From Onchocerca volvulus (Eukaryota; Nematoda; Chromadorea; Rhabditida; Onchocercidae), in the NCBI GenBank assembly GCA_000499405.2, contig HG738138.1, positions 14,075,208-14,139,207 on the forward strand: 64,000 bases of DNA, written 5' to 3'. Shown here piece after piece: positions 1 through 12,827 of the stretch. A program made the translations under genes and the position numbers. The notes under the pieces are model-generated. The model made no database searches. It worked only from the letters and a program-made list of their open reading frames with translations, and had not been told where the DNA came from. Positions within the stretch are counted from its first letter, which is position 1; each line of letters starts with the position of its first letter.

Positions 1-59
1 CCTATCTTTGCATTATTTCCTTTACTAAAGTCTATGCTTCACATCATTTAACAACACCT

Positions 60-1350
60 GTCGCTGAAATAACAAGGGTAAAAGAAGAAAACCAGTGATT
101 CCTTTGTTTTAAATTTGAAATTGCGTATCAACTGTAGTTGATTGTAAAATCATTTTTTGTCTATTAAATCAATGAGCTTTAAAAAAGCTCTCTTTCATCA
201 TGAGCTAACCACAGGCACAATCTCATGCTCTAACAAAAGCGCATGTTCCTGAGACAAGAAAGGATCTTTCTTCTGGCCCGAAAATGAACCAGGATCCTTC
301 ACCCACGAAGAAGAAGAGGGTCCTGAGTACAAAAATTATTTCAAAGAATGGGCAGCCATGAGCTCGGTCGAATGGTCAAGCTCGTGGTATAACAATTTTT
401 CTTTGTTGCGTAACCCTATTTCCCCTTTTTTCGTATTATAATTTCTTCATGAAAGTTGTCCTTTTGATATTATCGAAATTGTACTGCTGATATAATTGTT
501 GTTGATGTAGTTGCTACTTCCGTTGATTAACAAATTAATCATAATAAAAGTTTAATTACCCAAGTTTGAAGTTCGTTTCCAAGTGAGTGAAACAATAAAA
601 TTGAAGAAACTGTGAGAACTGAAGAACAGAATTCAACCTTACAATTTTGTAACTATCAGAAAGAAAAAGCGACAACACCAATGCCCGAGAAATGTCTTCT
701 GCAATTTCATAAATGCTCCAGGTTTGTCAGGAAAACCGAAATTTCAATATGGTCTGTGTTGTTTACAGTTGTCATTGTTTTTTTCTAATCGTGACAAAAT
801 TGAAGGGGTGTAATCTGCCTTTCAATTCTCACAGGTTTCTTTAATTTTTTTGTTTCACTCGTAAAATGAACCTCAAATTTGAGTAATTAAGCCTTTAGTA
901 TGATAAATTTGTTAAACACAAATGCAGGAATTATATCAAAAATACCAATTCGATAATATCAAAGGGACAATTTTCATGGAGAGAACATAAACGAAAAAAA
1001 GGAGATATGATTACGCAATAAAAGAAAAACCCAATATCACGAGCTGGACCATCCGACCAAGCTCGTGGCTGCTCATCCTTTGAAATGATTTTTGTGCTCA
1101 GGATCCTCTTCTTCTTCGTGGCTGGAGGATCCTGATACCATATTCGGGCTACGCTTTGTTAGCGCATGAGAATGTGCTTGTGGTTAGTGCCTAATGAAAG
1201 CTTTTTTAAAGTTCATTCACTTAATAGACAAAAAAAAAAAAAAAAAAAAAAATGATTTTACAGTTAACTGCAGCAAATACGTATTGTCAAATTTAAAATA
1301 AAGGAACCAGTGGTTCTCTTTTTTTATCCTCGCTATTTCAAAGACAAAAG
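60..1350. mobile_element. Foldback (long inverted repeat) element, about 1.3 kb
   Basis: The segment from about 60 to 665 reappears in reverse complement from about 785 to 1350, leaving a loop of roughly 120 bases. Matching landmarks include the region around 181-410 (AGGATCC, a GAAGAAGAAGAGG tract, GAGCTCGGTCGAATGGTC) against 1010-1220, and the outer ends around 100-180 against 1240-1320. The arms are imperfect, with small indels and a poly-A tract in the right arm. No transposase reading frame is visible in it, so it is best described as a non-autonomous foldback or MITE-like DNA element. The exact termini and any target-site duplication could not be fixed by eye. A related fragment lies at 45,240-45,425. 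Confidence 0.75.
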
Positions 1351-1435
1351 TAGAAAGTTGTAGTATTCCTCAGACATATAAGTCATTCATCCATATTGCG
1401 GCACAATGGCTCTGCTAATAAAGCTCATGATCATG

Positions 1436-2035
1436 TAATTGTTTGGAATGTTATAAGGATTATTGCTTGTGTGCGCATTGTCTCATAGGTTGTAAATCAT
1501 GTTAATTTTCGGGATGTTGTACGGACTAAAACTTGTATGTTTCGTTTAAAATGTTTTAAGCATTATCAATCTTTTATTCTTTATTCCCTGTCCTGAAACC
1601 AATCTTTTGTATGACTAATGTGTGAATCTCTGGCCAATATCAACCCCAAGGATGATCCATATATAAAAAAATAGTTTTCGAGGCAGTAGGATCAGCATCG
1701 TCAGTGTCAGCAGCAACAACGCGAATAGTTTTTTCTGCTTCAGTGTCTTCAAATCGAGCAGTCTTTCTCAATGTGAGTCCCTCCTACATCGGCGTCTTCA
1801 ATGAGATCAGTCCCTTCAACGTCAGAATCAGCGGCAAATCAGTTCCTGCCAATATCAAAGCAATTTCAACGACAGCACAAGCGAAAATTCAGCAAAGGAC
1901 TGCTAATAGTATCTCTATATTTACCATGTGTTCTTCATTTATTGTTTACAATTGTAAAGTGCCATATTGTTTATAATATCGTATAAATCCAATAAAAGCT
2001 GTTGCTGACTTAGTGGATTCACAACAACAAGATCT
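1436..2035 (+). mobile_element. Probable solo LTR of a retrotransposon
   Basis: This non-coding stretch has the order expected in a long terminal repeat. It has a TGTAATTG start, a TATATAAAA box near 1661, a more GC-balanced region rich in CAGCAACAACG-type sequence, and a CCAATAAAAG polyadenylation-like signal near 1990. It ends in a CA-rich tail (ACAACAACA). The short open frames in it have no recognisable product. No second LTR and no gag/pol is seen nearby, so a solo LTR is the simplest reading. The boundaries are estimates and the family is not identified. Confidence 0.35.
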
Positions 2036-3615
2036 CCAATCCAACCAATTTAGAACCCCAAATTACAAATCAATCCGTTTCTAAGAATTTTTCCCCCAAC
2101 AAAGTTACTCAAAATGTAAATTCCTTTTTCCGAAACTTCCAGAATGTAAGTTTTACAATATCAAAACATTACCAAAATGTGAATAATTCATTTCTTTGCT
2201 TCAACTCGGCAAGCTCATCACATTGGAATTGCAATCAGTGGAAATGTAGCAACCTTTGCAGTTGCTCATATCCAAGATAACTTGAGTTTCATGAGGTTTC
2301 AAATCTTTCATCTAGAACTTTTTAGTATTCTTTTATTTCAATTCTGAAATGCAGCTTAAAGCTTCTATAACTGAGATAATTAGCATTTACCTGTTTTTAT
2401 TGTTAAAATTAGAAATAAATTCAAAAATCAGAAATCAAAGAGGATTCTTTTCCCCTCAGCATTTTATTATTAATTCATATTCATGTAATAATAAATTTAA
2501 AGCTCAATTTTAAAATGTATTAAGAAGAACAAAGCTATATTTGGAAAAAATTATAAAGAATCACATAAAGATATGTTGATAAAATTGATCAAAGCGGTCT
2601 ATCAAAATATTCGGCAATATGTTTCCTCTCTAACGATTCGATATACCATTATACCATATTATATTATTATTATGTTTATTGCACTATATTATATCATACT
2701 ATTATACTACATTATATTATTATACAATGTACAGCAAATTGTGGATTATATTAAACCAATTCCTCTTATCAAATATTTGATTTCTTTACTGATTAAATTT
2801 AAGATTAGTTCTATCTACGCCTAGCTTATTACTGCTGCATAATGATATTGTAGCTTAGTGATATAGCAATATTCGAGAATACTCAGATCTAAAAAAAAAA
2901 TGTTAATTCATTTAAAATATTCGTAAAAGCCCTCGAATTATAACACTATATACTTTCTTATATATATCCACAGCATACTGGAATGAAATCTTCACGCGCA
3001 GCTTTCAAGATAAATATGTAGATATGACTGATATCAAAAATTGCTCTAAAGTAAATTTAAAGAATATTAATCTTGAGTATTAAATAATACAAAATCACTA
3101 TTACGTTTGCATCCAAAAAAGCAATCCAGTGAGTTTTGATAGAGATATGGTTGATTAGAACCATTTAAGTAAACGGATACAACGCTTATCCGCTAACCAA
3201 ATTTCTACAGAATCCCCCAAAAAAATCGCAAAAGTATGCATTTGATAAATTAGCTAATTGATTAAACTGTTGGCAGACTTTATTTAAAAAAAATATTTGG
3301 AGCAAAAAAATCCACCAGCAAGACACGATATAATAATTAAAGTGTACATATGACCGACGCAGCCAGTAATCATAAAGTCGAGATTTATTTCAAGTTCTAG
3401 CTTTTCTCCACCTTGTTAAGATTTGTCATAGTTGGTAGTGTTACAGCCATTAAATTTAATTCGCTGAAAAAACATAGAATTTGAAAACATGTAAGCGCTA
3501 TAGTTTCTCAATAATTTCGCATATGGAATCAAAACGAATCAAAAATAAAAAATAAAAATAAAAATATAATGTAGACATCAAAATCCCTCTTTTCCACACA
3601 TCACCTCCATTCAGT
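2036..3615. other. AT-rich intergenic stretch, nothing recognised
   Basis: No gene, RNA gene or clear repeat was recognised. Around 2650-2720 there is a degenerate run of TATTATA/CATTATA-type sequence that makes an artificial Tyr/Ile-rich reading frame. The end of this stretch lies just downstream of the SAS-6 stop codon and should contain its 3' UTR. Confidence 0.6.
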
Positions 3616-6600
3616 TTATAAATCCAAAATGTACTTCTCTTTCTGATGATCTGGAATTTTTGCTAAAACTCCCGTATTTCGTAGAGGTGTGGTTATTTGA
3701 GCAGTCCAATTTGTCTGAAACTTATCACTAAAAGAATGACAATATAGAAAGCAATGAACAATATTAAATAAAGGGAAATATAAAATTTTAAAGAATTTAC
3801 TGTTTTTTCAAAAGACTCTTGAAACCGAAATATTTCGTTTTCTTTATGCGGTGGAACTGCTTCAATTAATTACATAATCTGAATTAGCATACCACTCCTA
3901 AGACACGTGGATAAACAGTCGGTGTGGTATTTCCATATGTTAAATTTGATTGCTGTTGTAATGGACTACTAATGATGGGAGATGATCGTCGACATTGAAT
4001 AAGATCACTAATTACTGAAAAAGTAATATTTCAGTTGTCAGAGATTTTGCATGCCGTCACAAATGGCACACGAAATAAAAAATTAGCTTCTTGAAAATAT
4101 TCAGGAAATAAGTATGCCGCACTTATTGACCAGTAAATTATTAATTCCTGAGAAGTTTATCCATATATTCCATAACATAGCAATGACAGAACTGATATAA
4201 ATGGATGATGCTATTGAGAAATTTAATGTGTCCACTAATATATTATCTAATTCAATATTTCTATATTCTTTGCTCTTCACGAATTCATCAAGTAAAAATA
4301 TCCATAAAAAAATCTTCAACGTTCCTCAAGCAAACTGAAGACTCACATAATTCTTTTTTTTCACATTTAATTTTCCACATTTCCGCATCTGTTTTCGCCT
4401 TCTCACATTCCACTGATAGATTTTCCAGCTGCAAAAAAAAAAAAAAAAAAAAAAAAAAATGATTTAGAAGTATATCAGTGAGATTTGAGAATTTAAATGA
4501 TATATGCAAAATAATTTTCAAATATAAATACGTAATATTTATGACTGCATATAAAAATCGCAGAAATGCTTAGCAGCGCTTGTAGATCGATATGAAAAAA
4601 TTTGTCTTCATAAAAGAAAGCAAGAGATTATGAAACCTTTGCCCTCAGTTGTGTATTTGAATCAGTTAGAGCATCAATAGTTCTTTTACGTTCCTCCAAA
4701 TCCTTTTCCATTTCCTTCATTTCTTCTTTCAATACCCTCTGATCGCTCATAGCAACACGACGGCCTCTTTCCTGCAAAAAGTCTGAATATTTTCATTAAC
4801 TATTGATAAAGCAGCATTTAGAGAAAACTTATTTCTGATTTTTACTACATATCTCCTAAACATGTTCCTGTAGCAGTGTATGTAATTTTGTATGGAGTAT
4901 TCTCTTCCAGAAATTTACAGACAGAAGGCGAAAAATATCAGTCATGATAAAAATCTCCAATTCACAGCAAATATTATTCTCTTCACCAGAAAAATGTTTC
5001 AATAGCAGCAATTTAATATTTTATCTTCATCTAACTGTACGACAAAAAGAAGCATGGAAATGTACGATAATTAAAAAAAAAAAAAAAAAGATTTCTATAA
5101 AGATGCAAATTAAGTGTGATAAAAACTTACATTATATAGTTTTTTGATAATCTCAACAGCTTTATCATGGTCACTTTTCCATTCATCTCGATCTTTCTTA
5201 ACAAGTTGTAATTTTTCGCGTAATTTCTTATTCTCTCTATCAGCATCATCTACTTTATCTTTCAATTCACGTATATGCACTATACGGCTATGTGTTTCTT
5301 CATCTCTCTCATTTAGTTCCTGTTGCAATTCTTCTTTCTTTTGTCCCAAATCATGCAACTGGTTCTCCTGAACGGAAATCATTCACAGGGATGATGCTAT
5401 TATCAAAAATCCGTCAACAACTGCGGATAATTTTAAGAAAAATCATCAGACACAAAAAGATTTTCAAAATGTTTCAGATCTTTTTGTACGTTTCAAACAA
5501 ATAAGAATAATCGATCTATTTCACTCTCTTTTTATCCACAAATATTCACACTGAAAATGTGTTTTCCATCTACTCCGAATTTGATCTGAGATCTTTGAAA
5601 ATTAACAATTAATATATTCTTCCCAGGCAAAATCAGTCGGAATTTTGGCACTTATTTCACTTCGTCTCTAAACTTTCTAAAAATTACGCACTAGTAGAAT
5701 GCAGTTTGCTACTATAAATAGTTTTTATGCAAATAACACAAATAATGAAGCAAATGAAATAAACATACAGAAGCGCCAAGTTCCTCTGTTAAGACATGTA
5801 TTCTATCTTCCAACTGATTATTTTGTTCAATCAGATCATCAATTCGATAACGAAAATCATTTATTTCTTCCTTTAAAGTACTCACTTCTTGTGTAAGCAT
5901 CTGAAAACCACGCAACCCATCCCAGTTAAACTGTGGCATTAGCTAAAGTGAGGAATTTGCTACTAAATGAAGAAATGACTATAATGAAGAAACATCTCGA
6001 TAATGAAAATGTTACAGGAAAAATCTACAAATGAAAAACTGATACTTCTTTATCGGCATTAAGTTCTTCGTTTAGTTCTTCAAGGTCATGTTTGCTTTGA
6101 ATAATCTGAACAAAAAAAAAAGATTAAAACCAAAAAACAAACTGTCCATTACTTTGAAAGACAAATTAAATCCAAAGAAATTTTGAGTAAAAATAACTCC
6201 GATACATGACTACATCAATTTCATTCTGAAGGAAACAATCAACCCTTTTCTCTCTTCTTTTTTTCTCTCAATGAATAAACGCAAGATTAATTCTGGAGAA
6301 AATATATCAAAAACCGAAAACTTGCTCACAGTTAAAAAAACATAAAATTACTACTTCATTGCGCTCTTCTTCCCATTTCTGCAAAGAATCTGAATGCACT
6401 TTTTCTTTTGCTGCCAATGAATTTCGCAAGCGTTTGTTTTCCTGAAATAAATAAATTATGGTTCGAAATCTGATGGGAAATTTATAATACTGGCAAATGG
6501 GCCATATTTGGCATCATTTGGACAGAAAAATAGCAATATATCTTCCAAAGTCCGACTTGTTGAGCATTATTCAGTGTTGCGGATCCAGTTCCCACTGAAA

Positions 6601-8547
6601 AGAGGGCAAGAACAAATTCTTGATGAATTCATTTTCTTTTTTCTAAATGGAACTTATGAGACAGTATATTTCCAAAAAAAAAAAAAAAAAATTTGCAACC
6701 ATGGAGAGATTATGCAGTGAAAACAATATGAAGAAAACATATAGTTCACAGGTTCTTAGATCCTATTTTAGATTTAAGGACCAAAAAAACCAAGGATATT
6801 CAAAACTTTGGCAAGAAAGAAATGAACTGTCTCATAGTTTCACGGTTTAAGCAAATGTCTTAACGATATGAAGTGTCAACAAACCGCTTGTTCCAATGAT
6901 AATGAATTACGTAAAGTATCCAGCTCTTTTAAATACTCCTGAAAGCTGAGAAATAAAAGAATAAGTGATATAATTTGAAGTACAAATATATTAGAACATC
7001 GTAAAAAACAAGACGTAGATCTATGCAATTACAAAAGTAAATCAGTGTCCACCTTATATTTCATGATTTTTTCAGCAAGATATGTTACCAGAGCTTTTTC
7101 AGTTACTCTTTGAAGAGGTAAAGAAAGAACTGTAACCCATTTGAAGCCCATTTTTCCGACTAAATCAAACCTGCAACGAAAAAACAATAAATAAAATTTA
7201 TGAATTTATCAAATATAATTTTCATTTTTCAGTTCATAAGTGTAATCATCGAAAATTAGATTTTTATTTCAATTCGAAGTATCAAAAGAATTTTTTCAGT
7301 TGTCTGAAGCATTTTAATTTCAGTGAATACTATATTGGACCATGATTTTTGAGAGTTCTGGTTTAATCTTTCCCTTATTATATCAATGTTTTAATATCCT
7401 TTATAATTATCGTCACCAACTTCACATTGAAATGATTGTAAAAACAAATATCCAGTATTCCGCAGAAATTAAAGTGAAGATATACCTGAATAAAGTATTG
7501 TCATCATAAATGCCTCCCCGAAGATGAGATCCACAGCTACTATCTAAGCAAGTAACAAAATCGATTATTTTCTTAGGAAATGCATCAAATTCAACATCTA
7601 ATTCTTGGTCTCGCTTCAGCAATTCATATTCGGATCGCCGAAGTGACAAAGTAAATATAAATAAAGGATCATCATCTCGTGATATGCAAAATATAAATTC
7701 CTGAAAAAAGAAATAAACAATTTTTATGAATGCTGGTCCAATTACATGACAAAAAATAACCTTGATGATTAATTTTAATACATCGATTTCGTTCTTTTTT
7801 CTTTATCTGATATAACTTAAAGAAAAAAAGTACACTCCAACTCGTTCAAATAAACTCTAAATTTAATTAAGACCTATACAATGAATTTTAAACGATTTAG
7901 GAACATTCCTATAACATCATATTCAGCATGAATATGCATTTGACTTTTAGAATTTTGATCGCGAATTGTCACTAACAAAAAATTTAAAAAATTCCAACCT
8001 TTTCCGCCCGATTCTGTCGTTCATCTATTTTCAAATTCAAAATTATGTGACTGAAAAAAAAAAAAAATTAAGAGGAATATGAAAAAAATACAAACATCCA
8101 AGTCACTGCCTTTCAAAGATTAAATACAATAAACATAATTTCAACTGTCACAGAAAAGAAACTATATATATATTTTGTTGAAGTAAGCAGTTCTATAAGA
8201 AATTTAAAGGAAATTTCAATATCCTCTGTAACTTATAATCCTAACCAAATCTAACTATAATAAGCAATATAACACAAATGATGATACTATACAAAAGAAA
8301 AACACTAGAAAGACATATATATATATGTGATTTCAGAACTGAAATATATGTTGTAGCTTGAGAAAAGTGAAAATATATTTTAACATTTCGAGCTATATCA
8401 ATTAATTGAATGATATATTATTAATATTATACAACAACATATTTCTATATTAAAAGATGAAATAAAAATCAACCTTTTGCTAGATGTCTGGCCATTTGTG
8501 CCAATGCAATCAACAGTAATATTTTCGTTGAACAATGTATGAATCAT
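3616..8547 (-). CDS. sas-6: SAS-6 centriole assembly protein, 13 exons, 489 residues
   Basis: SAS-6 is the structural protein of the centriolar cartwheel. Its head domains form the ring and its coiled coil forms the spokes. Exons, in transcription order: 8474-8547, 7999-8050, 7486-7700, 7053-7170, 6885-6938, 6352-6441, 6046-6105, 5769-5900, 5131-5367, 4637-4771, 4347-4428, 3893-4014, 3616-3714. All join in phase with GT-AG borders and add to 1470 nt including TAA. The length matches C. elegans SAS-6, which is about 492 residues. The N-terminal head contains SRDDDPLFIF and a VEFDAFPKKIIDF motif that corresponds to the DFDAFPK motif of the family, followed by the KMGFKWVTVLSLPLQ strand. Residues from about 150 to 410 are heptad-rich coiled coil. 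The C-terminal tail is Ser/Thr/Pro-rich. The start was chosen as the only ATG-led exon upstream with the required phase-2 donor; that first exon is the least certain. Confidence 0.93.
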
Positions 8548-9335
8548 TCAATTTTCTATAATTTTATTTCATAAAATACAAAATTCTAGAAGAAAATCAT
8601 CAAATTCAGTCATATCAACACATCACAGCGATGACGATATACCGAATTAAAGCGAAATTTCAAATGACATTTTAAATGAGTCACACGAGCAAAGCACTGA
8701 AGTAAGCAATAGAATAGAAAATAATCTCTCATAACTTTATACATAAAATAATAAAAGATATTGCTAAAAACAGTTTACTTCTTTCATTATTCATCCTGCC
8801 ATTTCTTGAAAAAATCATGAAGATAAAAGGAAATAAACTCTGCAGTTATTAACACTATATTAATAAGCACCAAAAAAAGTACAACGAAACTTCTCGATTG
8901 ACTAACATTCATTTACCAATATAGGGTAATTTAAATTACTTACAACCGCCTAATGAATGAAAACATCAAAAACACGTCTTTAATAACAAAATTCCTGTCA
9001 GGAAAGTTCCTCCATGACTTTGCTAACTTTATGAATGGAATAATATTTGGCTTAGAAGAGTTTGGAGAATGCAACAAGAACAATTACGCTGCGCGCAAGG
9101 AAGAACACCGAAACAAAAGAAATTAATATTAACAACATGCAAAGACTCTCAGCAGTCTCGAAACATATTCTTCTATGGTACCATCATGAACAAGGCTTAG
9201 ACCGAATAGAAATAAACGTAAAGTGCTTTTCCAGATAGTAAACCTCAGTCATTTTTAACATACAGTAGCCAAACTTCTGATTTGTCAGAATTAAAAAATC
9301 CGAGAAAATAAAGGGAAACTAGGAAAAGACGATAA
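8548..9335. other. Intergenic region between ALG13 and SAS-6
   Basis: AT-rich, without coding signal. It separates the end of ALG13 from the start of SAS-6 on the same strand by about 790 bp and should hold the ALG13 3' UTR and the SAS-6 promoter or trans-splice site. The moderately GC-richer patch at 9050-9180 has no recognised identity. Confidence 0.5.
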
Positions 9336-9839
9336 TTATGCATCATCAATCCCCATATGTTGAAGAATAGTATTTGCTAGAGTTGAATAATCAGGTCCAA
9401 TAAATGGTTTACGATTGAAAATATTAGGAGATCTGATAATTTCTGCTAAATCGTTTGGTCTAGTGCAGAAAATATGCCCCAATTCATGCAAGCGTTTGGC
9501 AAGTTCCCACTGATGATTATCCATTAATTCTTCGTTGACCACTACCACAAGTGGTTTCTTACTTCGGAGCACTTCAAGACATGTTCCAGCACCAGCATGT
9601 CCAATCATTAAATCTGCTTCAGTAATATCTTGTAAAATATCATCTTTGTAGCGATAGTAATCGATATTTATATTATAACGATTACCTTTTTCAGGCTTTA
9701 CTTTACCTCTGCCTATTTGTATGAGTAAATCAGTAATACCAATTCGACTTAACGATTCCAAACATTTCTGTTCAATTATCGCATATATTAGTGCATCAAA
9801 CTCCGTACTTCCAACTGTAACAAAACAACGCATTTCCAT
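9336..9839 (-). CDS. algn-13: ALG13-type UDP-GlcNAc transferase catalytic subunit
   Basis: Single-exon gene of 167 residues, close to the short human ALG13 isoform (about 165). With the membrane anchor ALG14, ALG13 adds the second GlcNAc to dolichol-PP-GlcNAc on the cytosolic face of the ER, an early step of N-glycan assembly. The start MEMRCFVTVGSTEFDALI is the typical N-terminal loop of this GT28-like family. The C-terminal nucleotide-sugar binding region is seen as DLMIGHAGAGTCLEVL followed by KKPLVVVVNEELMDNHQ. No membrane segment is present, as expected. It starts 46 bp after the stop of the upstream gene on the same strand, so the two could be co-transcribed, although no clear spliced-leader acceptor was found in the gap. 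An alternative start is the second Met two codons later. Confidence 0.93.
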   Translation of the reverse strand: MEMRCFVTVGSTEFDALIYAIIEQKCLESLSRIGITDLLIQIGRGKVKPEKGNRYNINIDYYRYKDDILQDITEADLMIGHAGAGTCLEVLRSKKPLVVVVNEELMDNHQWELAKRLHELGHIFCTRPNDLAEIIRSPNIFNRKPFIGPDYSTLANTILQHMGIDDA

Positions 9840-9885
9840 CCGAAAATTCAGAATGCGTAACTCGCTTATTTCAATTGATGGAGAT

Positions 9886-10158
9886 TCAATGCTTCAATAA
9901 ACCCATATAATAATAAGCACTTGGTCGAAGCCAGCTATCACGTTTTTCTTGTTTCAAACGTTGTCGAATAACAGCCAGACGAAATTGTAAAGCTTCTTCC
10001 TCAAATGATTCTTTAATTTCTACTAGCTTTTCTGCTTCTGCAGCTTCGCAAAATACGCGATCGGTAGGATCCTTATAAACTTCACAACGCGCCGCTATTC
10101 GACGAACTGCAGAATCTATGTCGCCCCAAGTTTTTGTCAAATCATGGGAATCGGACAT
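9886..10158 (-). CDS. Hypothetical small protein, 90 residues
   Basis: I do not recognise this protein. It is an intact intronless frame from ATG at 10,158 (the preceding codon is TTG). It has a charged, strongly helical middle (AEAEKLVEIKESFEEEALQF, then VIRQRLKQEKRDSW) and a short aromatic tail (SAYYYMGL). Two Cys residues fall in the first half (AARCEVY and VFCEAA). No signal peptide or membrane span is evident. The codon texture is clearly more protein-like than the surrounding DNA, and the frame sits 46 bp upstream of ALG13 on the same strand. That supports a real gene, possibly the first gene of a two-gene unit. It may be a short mitochondrial or coiled-coil accessory protein, but that is a guess. 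Confidence 0.7.
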   Translation of the reverse strand: MSDSHDLTKTWGDIDSAVRRIAARCEVYKDPTDRVFCEAAEAEKLVEIKESFEEEALQFRLAVIRQRLKQEKRDSWLRPSAYYYMGLLKH

Positions 10159-10471
10159 CAAAATGGCAACTGCGTAAATCGATTAACTCGTCAGGAAAAA
10201 CTTCCTGAAATTTTAATTATTTTACTGAATCATTTGGAAAAAATGATAAACAAGAAAAGCGTGCGGATGATAATGTATCTAATATCACAAAGCTCTTTTT
10301 GGCAAATAATCTATAGCACAGTTATTAAAATAGAATTAACTAATTAATAAAAAGAAAAAAAAATAACTGGTTTCAGTAATACACATCAAAGGATATATAT
10401 TTAGAACTATTATTTGTCAGTTCCTTTTAGTCTCGACATAAAAATATTTTCTGTGAACGACAAATTACACA

Positions 10472-10503
<32 letters not shown>

Positions 10504-11459
10504 ACTATTTAAGAGTAATTCACACAAATCGAGATTGTCTCATCTTTAACTATGAACGCAATTAAATTGTCAGAAGAAAAAAAGAAGAAAAAAAGATTTA
10601 ATTGACATGCCTTTATCTATTCCATACCGTATGAATGGAAGTGTAATAGAGTAATATAACATTATATGTTTTATCAGTTAAATGATAGGTATTATGAAGA
10701 TGGAGATTTTGAATTTTCATGAAATTTGTCTTAACAAGGGGAAAAAATGAAAAAATAAAACGTTGATGTGATGATTAGAATTAATGAAATAATCAGCCAG
10801 TAAAAATTATGTGAAGGTCGCGTTAGAGAAAAGTGAAGAAATGAATAGGAATATAAAATATCCTTTGTTACGTATACATTACGTGCTTGATACGTATGTG
10901 AATAAATTCATATATAGCAAACAATACTGGGTAAAATAATCAATTCATTAAATCCGGATTGTATATTCAAGATTAGCGAGCTAAGTATACGTACGTGTAT
11001 AAACTGTATTAGCCAAACATTTCGTTATGTTTGAATAAGTATGTGCAAACAAATGATGAAAGGACGAGGAAGAAAACAATTTTACTAAATCGGATAAATT
11101 CAGATTTATCTACTAAAATTAAAGAAATAAATTTTCCATCAAATTTATTAGCAGTAAACACTAAATGAATAAATAAGAACCAAAAACAGCACCTATCACG
11201 CGCAGACTTAACCAACAAATAATGTGAGAAATAATGTTGCAACAGGTGAATATATTCATGTGAAGAAGTGAAAAGATTTAAAATCTGCCGATTTTTAAAA
11301 ATGGGAATTTTTAAAAGCTTTTAAAATTCGCTAAATCTACCGTGGGTCAGATCTATTGTCTTTCTTGAGAATTTCACTTTAGCTCTAAGTGTAGGTTTTG
11401 GCTATAGATCTGAATTTCTCTTTGAAAAGACATTCAGTACTTTTATATACAACATGATG
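10159..11459. other. AT-rich intergenic stretch
   Basis: Contains the presumed promoter of the minus-strand gene pair, a poly-T tract at about 10,481-10,503 and no recognisable gene. Nothing else supported. Confidence 0.5.
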
Positions 11460-11915
11460 TGTTGGAAAATCGAAATTAGTTATATTAGTATGTGTTGTTA
11501 AAGTGTCGAAAAACTGAAATTAGTTATATTAGTTTATGTTGTCAAGGAAATTATATTAATTTATATTGTTAAGGAAATTCAAATATTGGCAATTTGTGCC
11601 TCTTGTTTACATTGTCTCGCGCTGATAACACTTAGCATTTCTAATGCCTTTGTATGAAACAGTCTGTTACTGACAAGATTAACAATCAACAAGATTGCTT
11701 CTGGCACTACTCTCAACAACAATTCTAGATCAACGCTCACAAAAAATTTCTATTTCACTCTCCTAAATCCCATATATAACTTTATCTTTATTTCATTATC
11801 TGTGCTATAATAATTGTAATTTCATTATTCGTGAAGCTTATAATTAACACCAAATAAAGTGTAACTAAACCTCTTCCGCAGTCGTCCTATACTTTCTCAA
11901 ATAAATACATCAAGC
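11460..11915 (+). mobile_element. LTR-like segment with short internal repeats
   Basis: Begins with TGTTGGAAAATCGAAATTAG, a start typical of BEL/Pao-type LTRs. It contains two to three imperfect copies of a roughly 45-base unit (GAAATTAGTTATATTAGT) between 11,460 and 11,580. A TATATAAC box follows near 11,773 and an AAATAAAG signal near 11,852. No partner LTR or pol gene is visible, so this would be a solo LTR. The 3' end is uncertain. Confidence 0.35.
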
Positions 11916-12827
11916 TTTCCCAAACAGTCTCCTTGAAATATCTTCCAAAAGGATTCAAATAATTCCCAATATGATGTTTCATTTGGTTGTAATTTTAGTT
12001 ATTTCAACCCTTTTTTTTTTTGAAATTATTCCTATGTTTATTATTTTCGTTATTCCATTTTACTGTTATAATCATTTCTAACTTTTTGTCTGGGAAACTT
12101 TATAACAATAGCTACTTGTTGACAAAAATTCTGTCGGAGAAATGATAATAATATAATAAACAAAAATTTCCATACATGAATCTACTAGTTATTGTATTTG
12201 TAAAAAGCAATAGGGAATTATTGTTACTTTTCGCTGCAAATGTGATACTATATCTAACAACTCAACATCATCAACTTGCCCTAAATGTTCAAAATTAGCA
12301 CTCACACATTTTTATTTTTTTTCCATACGCTGCTAATCATGTTAAATTTCAAACTATTCCGTTTATTCCATTAAAGATGGAAGTGTTTTAATTTACCAGT
12401 AATCCATGACTGAACTCTGAGATCCAAAAAATCGATGATTTAAAAGTTTGACCCTGGCAAGAGAAAATGACGATAGCAACTGTATACTTCACGTTGTATT
12501 TTCTCCATTTTTGGAACTTATGAAACATATCAAAATCACATTTACTTGCATACTTCTGACGCTTTTTTAGATTACATATAACTAAGAAAAACAATCTATA
12601 TGATCTTTGCTTTATATGTTATTGAACCATAATAACATAATATAAGCCATATAATTTATGATTTTTGCATTATGTCAATTGATAACTGAATGCAGAAAAA
12701 ATGCAGGAATATTTTAAAAGATCAGTATATTTAACTTACCTTCCATTCATACATTGTAAGGTATCTTCAGCAACTCGAGATATTATTGCTGAAGATATAA
12801 GTGAAGTATATATATGAGCGAAGTTAG
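11916..12827. other. AT-rich intergenic stretch up to the left duplication arm
   Basis: No gene recognised. It ends at 12,827, where identity with the right-hand arm begins. Confidence 0.5.

Noticed and set aside
1704..1976. 90-residue Ser/Thr-rich frame
   Set aside because: Lies inside the LTR-like segment between TATA-like and AATAAA-like signals, with no recognisable protein.
5144..5504. Plus-strand Ser/Phe-rich frames
   Set aside because: Antisense of the SAS-6 coiled-coil exon.
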